A stretch of DNA of 64,000 nucleotides from an uncultured Lachnospiraceae bacterium. Lineage in GTDB: Bacteria; Bacillota; Clostridia; Lachnospirales; Lachnospiraceae. The notes under the pieces are model-generated. The model had not been told where the DNA came from and ran no database searches. It saw only the letters and a list, made by a program, of their open reading frames with translations. Shown here piece after piece: positions 18,252 through 26,934 of this stretch; the stretch's first letter is position 1, and every line of letters begins with the position of its first letter. Location of the stretch: positions 62,001 to 126,000 of the forward strand of contig CAJULA010000005.1 in NCBI GenBank assembly GCA_910587155.1, in the 5' to 3' direction. The position numbers and the translations under genes were made by a program.

Positions 18252-19259
18252 ATGAAGGAATTTGATGCATCAAAGAGCTATCTGATCACGGGAGGTGCCG
18301 GATTTATCGGCTTTCATTTATCAAAACGGCTGTTGGAGCAGGGGGCCCGTGTCATTGGTTTTGACAATATGAACGATTATTATGATGTGTCTCTCAAGGA
18401 GGCGCGTCTTGCGATTCTGCAGGAATTTGCGGCGTATACGTTTGTCAGAGGGGATCTGGCAGATAAGGAGGCAGTGTACCTGGTATTTGAGACCTATAAG
18501 CCGCAGATCATTGTCAATCTGGGAGCGCAGGCAGGGGTGCGCTACAGCATCGACAATCCGGATGCCTATGTTTCCTCCAATCTGGTGGGTTTTTTTCATA
18601 TCTTAGAGGCATGCAGACATTATGGCACGGAGCATCTGGTATTTGCCTCCTCCAGTTCTGTCTATGGCGGCAATCAGAAGGTGCCTTTTTCCACCGAGGA
18701 TAAGGTGGACGGGCCGGTCAGTCTGTATGCCGCCACCAAAAAATCAAATGAGCTGATGGCGCACGCCTACAGCAAGCTCTATGGCTATCCCGTGACGGGT
18801 TTGCGTTTTTTTACCGTGTATGGGCCCATGGGCAGGCCGGATATGGCGTACTTTAAATTTGCGGTCAGGATCATGGAAGGCAGGCCCATTCAAATCTATA
18901 ATAACGGCGATATGCTCCGTGACTTTACGTATATTGACGATATTGTTACCGGGGTGTGCAATATCCTCTGCAATCCGCCGGCGGTCAATGAACAGGGCGC
19001 GGCGTACAGGATTTATAATATCGGCAATAACAAGCCGGTGAAACTGATGGATTTTATTACCACGCTCGAACGCTGTCTGGGCAGGGAAGCGGTCAAAGAG
19101 TATTATCCCATGCAGCCTGGCGATGTCTACCAGACCTATGCGGATGTGTCGGAGCTGACAAAGGATTTCGGATTTCGCCCGGACACCTCCATAGAAGAGG
19201 GGCTGGCGGCATTTGTGGCATGGTTTCAGGAATATTACGGTTTTACCCGGGGAGTATAG
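18252..19259 (+). CDS. NAD-dependent sugar epimerase, UDP-glucuronate 4-epimerase-like
   Basis: 335 residues, extended SDR fold. The NAD-binding motif ITGGAGFIGFHL is at about residues 12-23, the catalytic pair is Y159-x3-K163, and the block NDYYDVSLKEARL is typical of UDP-glucuronate 4-epimerases, which make UDP-galacturonate. FASSSSVYGG supplies the catalytic serine region. GGAGG lies upstream of the ATG. Placed among membrane-sugar genes, it likely provides a nucleotide sugar for the surface polymer. Related epimerases acting on UDP-glucose or UDP-GlcNAc cannot be fully excluded. Confidence 0.85.
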   Translation: MKEFDASKSYLITGGAGFIGFHLSKRLLEQGARVIGFDNMNDYYDVSLKEARLAILQEFAAYTFVRGDLADKEAVYLVFETYKPQIIVNLGAQAGVRYSIDNPDAYVSSNLVGFFHILEACRHYGTEHLVFASSSSVYGGNQKVPFSTEDKVDGPVSLYAATKKSNELMAHAYSKLYGYPVTGLRFFTVYGPMGRPDMAYFKFAVRIMEGRPIQIYNNGDMLRDFTYIDDIVTGVCNILCNPPAVNEQGAAYRIYNIGNNKPVKLMDFITTLERCLGREAVKEYYPMQPGDVYQTYADVSELTKDFGFRPDTSIEEGLAAFVAWFQEYYGFTRGV

Positions 19260-19266
19260 GCAGCAG

Positions 19267-21270
19267 ATGAGACAAAAGAAGATCCGCCTGGCGGTGCTTG
19301 TATGCTCCCTGTTCTTGCTGGGCATCAGTGTGCCTGTCTATGGGAAGCGGGCTGTGGGAAGCGGTTTTCTGCCGGGCAGGACACTCTGGGAGCCGGAGGA
19401 GGGAGAGATCTGTGTCACGCTTCCCATGGCTTATTTCAGGAGGCAGACAATCCGGCTCTGGTGGAGTGAGAAAGAAAGTAAATATTATCTCTTCCTGCCT
19501 TCGTTCTGGCAGGAGGGAGACTGCCTGTGGCTGTGGACAAAGGCGGGGACGCCTCTTAAGCTGGACGGTGATACGCCGGCCTTTGGCAGAACAGACGCCC
19601 TGTGTGAAGGCCTGCACTCACTGGAGATCGCCGGGGAGTGTTATACTTTGGAAGTGATGGCCTCCGGCGAGATACCGGCCCTGTTTGTGGAAATGGAAAA
19701 CGGAAAAGGGAAGGCACTTAAGGAAGAACCCTATGAACGGCAGTATGGCGGGACTGTCATGCTGGCAGACTCCGAGGGGCGCGTGGAAACCGAAGGAGTG
19801 CTGGATAATCTGCGGGTCAGGGGCAATACGTCCGCAGACTGGGTCAAGAAGCCTTACCAGATGACAATGCGGCAGGCCGCTGATTTCCTGCATATGGGAA
19901 GCGCCGTCAAATGGAATCTGCTGAGCAACTGGTCGGATAAGACGCTGATGCGCAATAAGATTACTTATGATATGGCTGCCCGGGCCGACATGGCGTATGC
20001 GCCGGAAAGCGCTTTTGTGGATCTGTATCTGAACGGCTCTTATGAGGGGTGCTACCAGCTCTGTGAGAAGGTCGAAATCGGAAAAAACAGGGTGGATATC
20101 CGCAATCTGGAAGATTATACGCTTTACGAGCCGGATCAGGAGGAAAGAAACCTGGATGCACTGGCAGAGATAACGAAAGAGGATCCCCAAAAAGGCGGTG
20201 TGGAGACAATGGAAAACGGGATTTGTCTGCGGGGATATGATACCCGGATGGCCGCGGATGATCTGACAGGAGGATATTTGCTGGAGATTGAACGGCCTTC
20301 CCGTATCTATGCCAGTGCCAGTTTTTTTATTACCAGAGGCGGTCAGCCCGTGACGGTGAAACGTCCCAAATATGCGGACCGGGCGCAGGTAACGTATATC
20401 GCCGGACTCTGGCAGACCTTTGAGGATGCGCTTTTCAGTGCGGACGGTGTCAATCCCGGCACCGGACTGCATTATTCGTCATATATAGATGAGGAAAGCT
20501 TTGTGAAAAAGTATCTGGTGGAAGAGATCGTACGCAATTATGACGCATCATCCACCAGCCAGTATTTTTACAAGGATACGGATGCGGCAGATTCCAGAAT
20601 TTATGCCGGTCCGGTCTGGGACTATGATATGAGCCTGGGCAATCCCATTATGAGCCCTCTTACCAACCAGCATTATATCAGCAGCGTCAGCCCGTACGGA
20701 CTGTTTGCCGCCCTTCCCATGGATGAGTTTTCCATCTGGTATCGTATGTATGAACACGAAGATTTCAGGGAGAAGGCGGCTGCTACCTATACGGAAACGT
20801 TTTTGCCGATTCTCAGGGAACTGGAAACGGAAGAGATTGACGATCTGGCATCTTATCTGGAAGACGCCGCACTCGCAGACGGTGTGAGATGGGGCCGCAA
20901 TAAAGGGTGGGACAGGCAGTCCAGAGAGCGGGAGTATGAGGAGAGTGTGGAAATCCTGCGAACGTTTATCGGGACAAGGGAAGACTATCTGACAGGATTG
21001 TGGAGGGATGGCAGGCAATCCGTAAAAGTCTATCTGGACGGCGGTGATGCGGATCTGTATATTTCCTATGTGGAAGGACTGATCGGCGATGTACTGGAAG
21101 AACCGCTGGCGCCGGAGAAGGAAGGATATACGTTTATCGGCTGGCTCAATGGGTATACGAAGGAGCCTTATGACTTCTCAAAGCCGTATGACGGCAGTGA
21201 TCTGTATTTTGTGGCACAGTACAGAAAGGATGCGGACGGGAGCCTGCTGACCGCGGGAGAGGAGCAGTGA
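19267..21270 (+). CDS. Secreted or anchored CotH-family kinase, second copy
   Basis: 667 residues from the ATG at 19267, where an N-terminal hydrophobic signal (about 7-25) begins; an in-frame ATG further upstream would lie inside the epimerase gene. CotH features are RVRGNTSADWVKKPYQM, TLMRNKITYDMAA, YEGCYQLCEKVEI, and AGPVWDYDMSLGNP with D452 and D454. Compared with the copy at 5528 it has an insertion of about 60 residues before the central core. The C-terminus again carries one InlB-like repeat (KEGYTFIGWLNGYTKEPYDF). By family it is an atypical kinase; here it should act outside the membrane on an unknown target. Confidence 0.85.
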   Translation: MRQKKIRLAVLVCSLFLLGISVPVYGKRAVGSGFLPGRTLWEPEEGEICVTLPMAYFRRQTIRLWWSEKESKYYLFLPSFWQEGDCLWLWTKAGTPLKLDGDTPAFGRTDALCEGLHSLEIAGECYTLEVMASGEIPALFVEMENGKGKALKEEPYERQYGGTVMLADSEGRVETEGVLDNLRVRGNTSADWVKKPYQMTMRQAADFLHMGSAVKWNLLSNWSDKTLMRNKITYDMAARADMAYAPESAFVDLYLNGSYEGCYQLCEKVEIGKNRVDIRNLEDYTLYEPDQEERNLDALAEITKEDPQKGGVETMENGICLRGYDTRMAADDLTGGYLLEIERPSRIYASASFFITRGGQPVTVKRPKYADRAQVTYIAGLWQTFEDALFSADGVNPGTGLHYSSYIDEESFVKKYLVEEIVRNYDASSTSQYFYKDTDAADSRIYAGPVWDYDMSLGNPIMSPLTNQHYISSVSPYGLFAALPMDEFSIWYRMYEHEDFREKAAATYTETFLPILRELETEEIDDLASYLEDAALADGVRWGRNKGWDRQSREREYEESVEILRTFIGTREDYLTGLWRDGRQSVKVYLDGGDADLYISYVEGLIGDVLEEPLAPEKEGYTFIGWLNGYTKEPYDFSKPYDGSDLYFVAQYRKDADGSLLTAGEEQ

Positions 21271-21307
21271 CGGCCTTGCTGTAAAAGCCGTGAACGGGAG
21301 GCGAAAT

Positions 21308-23464
21308 ATGATTTTATTGCTATGCATGGTCAGCCTGGCTTTGTGGGCTTATATCATTCAGAGAGCAAGGCCGGGAATTGGCCTGATCAGACTGATCGTT
21401 TTTACCATCTGTGGGTTTTTCTTTCTGTATACGATTGTCAGTGCCGGATTTTTCTGGGCGGACTGTTTTACGTTTCCCGGTGCGCTGGGCGTATGTGTGA
21501 CGGCGCAGGCACTGCTGGCAGCGTGGATGACAGGGATGGCACTGCGCGGGAGGGCAGGCGAAGGGGGAAGCCTTTTGCAAAGCCTTGCAGTGCATGTGAC
21601 CTTTGACGGCAGGCAGTGTCTGATCCCGCTGGTCATAGCGCTCGTGGCGCTGCCCTTTACCTGGAATAAGTTCGAACTGTATAGTATGGGACAGGATCAG
21701 GGCACTTATCAGGTGAAAGCGCTGGCTCTGATGTGCGGGGAAACCCATAATTATATGGAAATGGAAGAATTTACGAAGCTGGAGAGCCTGGAAGAGCGCC
21801 AGAAATATCTCGATTTTATGTACGGACAAAATAATTTCTATCTGCCCAGAGTCATAGAAGAGACACAAAAAGACGCGGCGGCCTTTGAGAGGATCGTGGG
21901 GACGATTCATGGGCTGCCCACCTATTCGGCGCTGCTGGGGCTGTGGGGGATGCTGTTTGGCTATCCGCAGATGATCGGGGTGCAGACGCTCCTATATCTG
22001 TGCTGCCTGTTTCTGATCTTTTTTGTCTGTGAAAATCTGCGTCTGCGAAAGCGTTCTGCCGCCTTTGTGACGCTGATGTGTGCGGCCAGTCCCATCGTAC
22101 TCTGGCTTTCCAAATCTTCTCTGACAGAGATCGGGATCATGCTGCTTGTCTGCTGTTTCTTATATGCGCTGACCGCGGAGAACGATCACTGGGCCTGCAT
22201 GCTCCCTATTATCGTGTTTGCCTTTTATCATATCAGTCTCTATGCTTTTATGCCTGTTTTTGTCCTGGTGCTGGCAGTGATGTATATAACGCGCAGAGAC
22301 AGGGGATATCTGGCGGCCATTGCGGGAAGTATGGCCGGGTATGGTGTGGGGGCGGTCTGGGCTTTTATGATCGCGCCTTATTATTCCTATGGCAACTACA
22401 GTGAACTGGGCAGAATTACCGGGGGACTGCTGGGAGAGAAGACGCTGATTCCCCTGATCGTGGCTGTGTGTACGGGAATCGTACTGCTCTGCCTGATTTT
22501 GCAGAAAAGCCGCAGCGTGGAGGCGCGGCTGTTTTCTCTGTGTGGAACTACGCAGGACGCGCAAAGGACTGCAAATATTGGCGGCCCCGGCAGGATAAGA
22601 GGAATGAAAAAGGCAGGCTGTTTTCTGGTCAGATTGTTTCTTTTGCTGTCGGTTGTCTTTTTTGTGTATCAGGGGATTGTGCGGGGAGAGACAACGACAG
22701 CCTGTGAGTATTTGCAGATCAGCACTTATATTTATATGTCGGGTATCCTGATGATACCGTTGATCTATCTTGCCATGTTCCTGCGTCCCGGCGCTTTTTT
22801 CAAGGGGGAACTGCGCGGTTGTCTGACGCTGTTGTTTTTATACTGTGTGGTTATGTATTCCATGGTCATGCGGGTGCGGATTCTGTATTACTATTATTTT
22901 GCCAGATATGCGGCTCTGTTTCTTCCGGTGATTCTGCTGGTGGGCGCCATGGTGCTCGAGGAGATGAATCGGAAAGTGGCCGTCTTTCTGGCCGCGGTTA
23001 TGTTTCTCACCTTTCTTCCCTATGATCTGGGCCTGGCATATCAGAAGGACCACAGCCGCTGCGAGTGGGAATTTCTGGACGATGTGTGTGAATATATCGG
23101 GCCGGAGGACGCCTTTATCGCAGGGCCGGATGAACAGCAGATCGTCTTTATCTTTCCGGTGAAGCTGCTGACGGGCTGCGATGTATATTATGCGGAGGAA
23201 GCACTGGATGAGCAGTTGAAGGCACTTGCACAGACCTATGAACATGTGTATTATATGGATTATGACACGGCGTTTGAGGATACCTGGGGCGGCAGCGCGG
23301 CGCTGGAAGAAGTGGAGACAGACAAGATTTACACAAACTGGAATCATTTAAGTTATCTGGATTACTTTACGATCACAAACCCACTGACACCGATCCCGCT
23401 GAACTATGTGGAGTACAGACTAAAGCTGTCCCTTTACGAAGTGAAAAGAGAGGTGGAAGGATGA
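21308..23464 (+). CDS. Large GT-C-like polytopic membrane glycosyltransferase
   Basis: 718 residues with about 13 helices. The first large loop contains YSMGQDQGTYQVKALAL, with an acidic residue and following tyrosine in the position of the GT-C catalytic loop, and LPTYSALLGLWGML follows. GGGAGG at 21296-21301 fits the ATG at 21308 better than the GTG at 21290. The stop overlaps the ATG of the following GT2 gene (ATGA at 23461), a DPM1/GtrB-like enzyme. The two therefore form a natural donor-making and donor-using pair for adding a sugar outside the membrane. The sugar is unknown. Confidence 0.72.
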   Translation: MILLLCMVSLALWAYIIQRARPGIGLIRLIVFTICGFFFLYTIVSAGFFWADCFTFPGALGVCVTAQALLAAWMTGMALRGRAGEGGSLLQSLAVHVTFDGRQCLIPLVIALVALPFTWNKFELYSMGQDQGTYQVKALALMCGETHNYMEMEEFTKLESLEERQKYLDFMYGQNNFYLPRVIEETQKDAAAFERIVGTIHGLPTYSALLGLWGMLFGYPQMIGVQTLLYLCCLFLIFFVCENLRLRKRSAAFVTLMCAASPIVLWLSKSSLTEIGIMLLVCCFLYALTAENDHWACMLPIIVFAFYHISLYAFMPVFVLVLAVMYITRRDRGYLAAIAGSMAGYGVGAVWAFMIAPYYSYGNYSELGRITGGLLGEKTLIPLIVAVCTGIVLLCLILQKSRSVEARLFSLCGTTQDAQRTANIGGPGRIRGMKKAGCFLVRLFLLLSVVFFVYQGIVRGETTTACEYLQISTYIYMSGILMIPLIYLAMFLRPGAFFKGELRGCLTLLFLYCVVMYSMVMRVRILYYYYFARYAALFLPVILLVGAMVLEEMNRKVAVFLAAVMFLTFLPYDLGLAYQKDHSRCEWEFLDDVCEYIGPEDAFIAGPDEQQIVFIFPVKLLTGCDVYYAEEALDEQLKALAQTYEHVYYMDYDTAFEDTWGGSAALEEVETDKIYTNWNHLSYLDYFTITNPLTPIPLNYVEYRLKLSLYEVKREVEG

Positions 23465-24408
23465 AACTGATCATACAGATTCCCTGCCTGAACGAGGCGC
23501 AGACACTGGAAATTGCCCTTAATGATCTCCCCAGACAGATAGAGGGGATCGACAGCATCGAATATCTGATTATCAATGACGGCAGCAGTGACAATACCGT
23601 GGAAGTGGCAAAAAAATGGGGTGTGCATTATGTAGTCAGCTTTCCCCGAAACCGGGGGCTTGCCCGGGGATTTATGGCAGGGCTTGACGCCTGTCTGAAA
23701 AACGGTGCGGACATTATCGTCAATACGGATGCGGACAATCAGTATTGCGGGGAAGATATTGCCAGGCTGGTGGAACCGATCCTGAGAGGGGAGGCGGAAG
23801 TGGTCATAGGCGAACGCCCCATTGATGAGACAGCTCATTTTTCGCCGCTGAAAAAGAAGCTGCAGCATCTGGGAAGCTATGTGGTGAGAAAGGCCTCTGC
23901 CACGGATATTCCGGATGCGCCCAGCGGTTTTCGGGCATTCAGCAGAGATGCGGCAATGCGGATGAATGTGATCAATGAATATACGTATACACTGGAAACG
24001 ATAGTGCAGGCCGGACGGAACCGGATGGCCATTACCTCCGTACCCATTCGGACCAACCCGGAGCTGCGTTCTTCCCGACTGTTTCACAGCATGTTCGGCT
24101 ATGTGAAACGATCCATGATGACGATACTGCGGGCGTTTATGATGTACAGGCCGCTGTATTTTTTTACGGCGGTGGCGCTGATACCGTCATTGATCGGGCT
24201 GGGGATCGGCATCCGGTTTCTGTATTTTTATGTTACGGCCGGCGGAGCGGGGCATATTCAGTCACTGATTCTGGCCTGTATGCTGATTATGATCGGGTTT
24301 ATGACCTTTGTGATCGGTCTGCAGGCGGATGTGATCGCATCCAACAGGAAACTGCTGGAAGATATTCAGTATCATGTGCGCAGGCTGGAGTATGATGACA
24401 GGAAATGA
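23461..24408 (+). CDS. GT2 polyprenyl-phosphate glycosyltransferase (DPM1/GtrB-like), second copy
   Basis: 315 residues: IIQIPCLNEAQTLEIAL at the start, NDGSSDNT, the metal motif NTDADNQY, and DAPSGFRAFS near the acceptor site. Two helices follow at about 225-250 and 265-290. The family transfers a sugar from a nucleotide to undecaprenyl phosphate on the cytoplasmic face. It is translationally coupled to the GT-C-like gene upstream. Its last 37 bases overlap, in antisense, the end of the minus-strand GT4 gene. Confidence 0.87.
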   Translation: MKLIIQIPCLNEAQTLEIALNDLPRQIEGIDSIEYLIINDGSSDNTVEVAKKWGVHYVVSFPRNRGLARGFMAGLDACLKNGADIIVNTDADNQYCGEDIARLVEPILRGEAEVVIGERPIDETAHFSPLKKKLQHLGSYVVRKASATDIPDAPSGFRAFSRDAAMRMNVINEYTYTLETIVQAGRNRMAITSVPIRTNPELRSSRLFHSMFGYVKRSMMTILRAFMMYRPLYFFTAVALIPSLIGLGIGIRFLYFYVTAGGAGHIQSLILACMLIMIGFMTFVIGLQADVIASNRKLLEDIQYHVRRLEYDDRK

Positions 24409-25361
24409 AGAATACAGTCAGCCAGTGCCCGGGCATCTCCCATCGGCACATAAAAGGCGGGCACCTGCCAGTCGCGTTCCCGCTCTCTGGTGGCGGGATT
24501 GTCGCCCAGGATCATCGGTTTTCCCATGGCTTCATAGATATAGGCCTTACCGGGGATGGTGCGTCTGGCCTTTTGGATTGTGCCATGAAAGTGACCGGCC
24601 AGGCAGAGATCGGCGTCGGCTATTTCCCCGGCCAGCGCTTCCTGAGACAGCCAGGGGAAATAGCGGATACGTTCGTTTTCGGGTTTTTCCCACTGATCCG
24701 GGATAGGGCCGATGATGGTGAAGTGAATATCCTCTCTGTCCATCAGAATACGGACGGCGTCCAATATGACAGGCAGCCCCTGCAGGGGCAGGACGGAGCC
24801 GAAATAAAGGACATGCAGCCCGGGGGAAGAGTGATGGGAAGCGCGGGGGTAATAAACGGCGGTATCGGCCTGCAGGTAGAGCGTCTGCATCGCAGCCCGG
24901 GGGCCGAATTCCGAGGCGAAATAGCGGCCATGTGCATGGGTATCGCAGATAATCAGTCCGGCACGGCGTATGGTATGGCGGTCGACCAGGAAAAGGAGCC
25001 GTCCGGGCAGACTTTTTGGCGGGAACTTTTTCCTGTCACATATGAGAGTGTCATAAAAAGAGATAAAAAAGTCTTCTATTAAAAAAGTTTTGCGGAATTT
25101 CAGAGGAAAAAATGGCACAATAAGCTGCGGCGCAAAGCCGATAAATACCACAGAATACCGTTTCATGGAAGTGAGCAGCAGCCTTGCCCAGACGGATAAA
25201 AGCCGCCGGGGATAAGAAGGGCTGCTGCTTCCTATCACATGTACGGAGGCGGCGTATTGTTTCAGCAGTTCAATTTCCTGCGTATTGCGGATATAATCCA
25301 GATTTTTGGTTGTAATAAAAAGAATGGATTTTCCTGAAATTTCTTTGATAAGTGTTTTCAT
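24372..25361 (-). CDS. Glycosyltransferase family 4-like (GT-B)
   Basis: 329 residues. The donor domain contains HVLYFGSVLPLQGLPVILDA, HFTIIGPIPDQWE, FPWLSQEALAGEIADADLCLA and KAYIYEAMGKPMIL, typical of GT4 enzymes, although the usual second acidic residue block is altered. CGGAGG lies before the ATG. Its own promoter (25395-25403) drives it away from the divergent flippase gene. Its 3' end overlaps the GT2 gene of the opposite strand by 37 bases. Donor and acceptor are unknown. Confidence 0.8.
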   Translation of the reverse strand: MKTLIKEISGKSILFITTKNLDYIRNTQEIELLKQYAASVHVIGSSSPSYPRRLLSVWARLLLTSMKRYSVVFIGFAPQLIVPFFPLKFRKTFLIEDFFISFYDTLICDRKKFPPKSLPGRLLFLVDRHTIRRAGLIICDTHAHGRYFASEFGPRAAMQTLYLQADTAVYYPRASHHSSPGLHVLYFGSVLPLQGLPVILDAVRILMDREDIHFTIIGPIPDQWEKPENERIRYFPWLSQEALAGEIADADLCLAGHFHGTIQKARRTIPGKAYIYEAMGKPMILGDNPATRERERDWQVPAFYVPMGDARALADCILHFLSSYSSLRT

Positions 25362-25394
25362 AGCAGCCTCCGGATTTTTTATGACGATTCTTTT

Positions 25395-25403
25395 ATTATA
25401 TCA
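25395..25403 (-). promoter_or_regulatory. Extended -10 promoter for the GT4 gene
   Basis: On the minus strand the sequence reads TGATATAAT, an extended -10 element with a perfect TATAAT, 34 bases before the ATG at 25361. No good -35 hexamer is present, as is usual for extended -10 promoters. Confidence 0.55.
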
Positions 25404-25464
25404 TAAGAAAGACGTATGGTACAGCAGGGGTACTTCAGATATTGTGCAAAAAAGGCGGGAAATT

Positions 25465-26883
25465 ATGTATACGGGTATTTTACTACATGTGATCAATAAA
25501 ATGGCTTTTGTCGTCGGCAGTTATACGATGCATTTTTTTCTGGGGAGGTATCTTTCGGAAGCACAGTATGGTGTCATTGGTACGATCATTACGATCATTA
25601 ATTTCGAGTATATTTTTTTTACGGACGGTGTGCGGCAGGGGATGGCAAGATCCATTTCGGAAAGGCGATATGAGGAAAGGCATCTGATCCGGCTGGGGCT
25701 CTGCGTTCAGCTGCTGATGATTGCTCTCTTTTTTGCCGGGACGTGGTTTGGGGCGCCGTTTCTGGCAGGTATTCTGGGGGATGAGACTCTGGCCGTCTAT
25801 ATTCGCGGTGTGGCTGTCCTTTTGCCTTTTACCGGGATTTACTCGCTGATGCTGGGGATTTTAAACGGTCATAAGGCATTTGCGGCGGAGGCGGGAATTG
25901 GCACGCTTTATCCGGTGCTCAAGCTGTCGGTGATTCCTGCCGTTCTGTTTTTGTGCAAGGACGCAGTGATTGGTGTGGAGATGGGATTTCTCTTTGCCGG
26001 CGTGGTAACTATGGTCATTTCCATCTGGCAGACGGCGCGCAGAAAAAATGAGTTCCGGCAGACCGGGGAGCGTATGTCCGCAGGAGAATACACAAAGACA
26101 ATGTTAAGCTATATGCTGCTGTTCTGTGTCTCGACAGTGATGATGAATCTGGACACCCTGATTCTGAAACGTGTCTCGGGCAGTGACGAGGCGGTCGGTT
26201 ACTATACCGGCGTGGCGACTTTTGCCAAAGTTCCCTATTTTCTTCTGACTGCCTTTTATACGGTGGCGCTGCCGGTCGTGACAGGAAGCTATGTAAGCGG
26301 AGAGATTGAGAACGCCAGGGATGCGGTCAGTGACCTGATGGATCTCATCCTTGGCCTGGTTGCACCCGTTGCCGTAGTGATTTCCGCGGCGTCGGGGCAC
26401 ATCCTTTCTGTTTTTTACAGGCCGTCTTATATAGCCGGACAGGATGCGCTTTCCTTCCTCTCTTTTGCCATAGCGTTTCTGGGCATGGCACTCGTGTTTA
26501 CCATGGTTATTTCCGCGGCGGACCGCAAACGTTTTATCGCGCTTTTGTCGGTGGGAATGCTTACCGTGGAGCTTATCCTGTGTCCGGTGTTCACAGAGCA
26601 TTTTTCTCTTACGGGAACGGCGGCGGCCACGTTTCTGACTTCCGGATTGGGGATGCTTGTGGCGGCGGTCGGTGTGAAACGTATCTTCGGTATGTTCTGG
26701 CACAAAAAACATACGCTGCTTCTGATCTGGAATCTGGCAGCGTATGTGGTGTGTTTTGTATTGTTCCGGTGTCTGCCTGTCTGCAGCTTCTTCCTGTTGG
26801 CCGTATTGTGCGCGGCCTGTTATGCGACGATGGCAGGCCCGGCGGTTTACCGGCTGGGGCTGAGGAAGCGGATCAGGCGGTGA
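25465..26883 (+). CDS. Second MOP-superfamily polysaccharide flippase (Wzx-like)
   Basis: 472 residues and 12-14 hydrophobic segments, opening LLHVINKMAFVVGSYTMHFFLGRYL as in Wzx and related lipid-linked oligosaccharide flippases. The ATG at 25465 is preceded by AAGGCGGGA; in-frame codons further upstream would overlap the divergent gene's control region. It stands alone between the GT4 gene and the convergent SGNH gene. With the flippase at 7341, GtrA and the SMR pair, the region encodes at least four flippase-type activities besides the ABC exporter. Confidence 0.85.
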   Translation: MYTGILLHVINKMAFVVGSYTMHFFLGRYLSEAQYGVIGTIITIINFEYIFFTDGVRQGMARSISERRYEERHLIRLGLCVQLLMIALFFAGTWFGAPFLAGILGDETLAVYIRGVAVLLPFTGIYSLMLGILNGHKAFAAEAGIGTLYPVLKLSVIPAVLFLCKDAVIGVEMGFLFAGVVTMVISIWQTARRKNEFRQTGERMSAGEYTKTMLSYMLLFCVSTVMMNLDTLILKRVSGSDEAVGYYTGVATFAKVPYFLLTAFYTVALPVVTGSYVSGEIENARDAVSDLMDLILGLVAPVAVVISAASGHILSVFYRPSYIAGQDALSFLSFAIAFLGMALVFTMVISAADRKRFIALLSVGMLTVELILCPVFTEHFSLTGTAAATFLTSGLGMLVAAVGVKRIFGMFWHKKHTLLLIWNLAAYVVCFVLFRCLPVCSFFLLAVLCAACYATMAGPAVYRLGLRKRIRR

Positions 26884-26934
26884 GTGTCCCTGCGGGAATT
26901 GACCTTTTGGTGTGAAACGTAACGGCCTTGCGAC

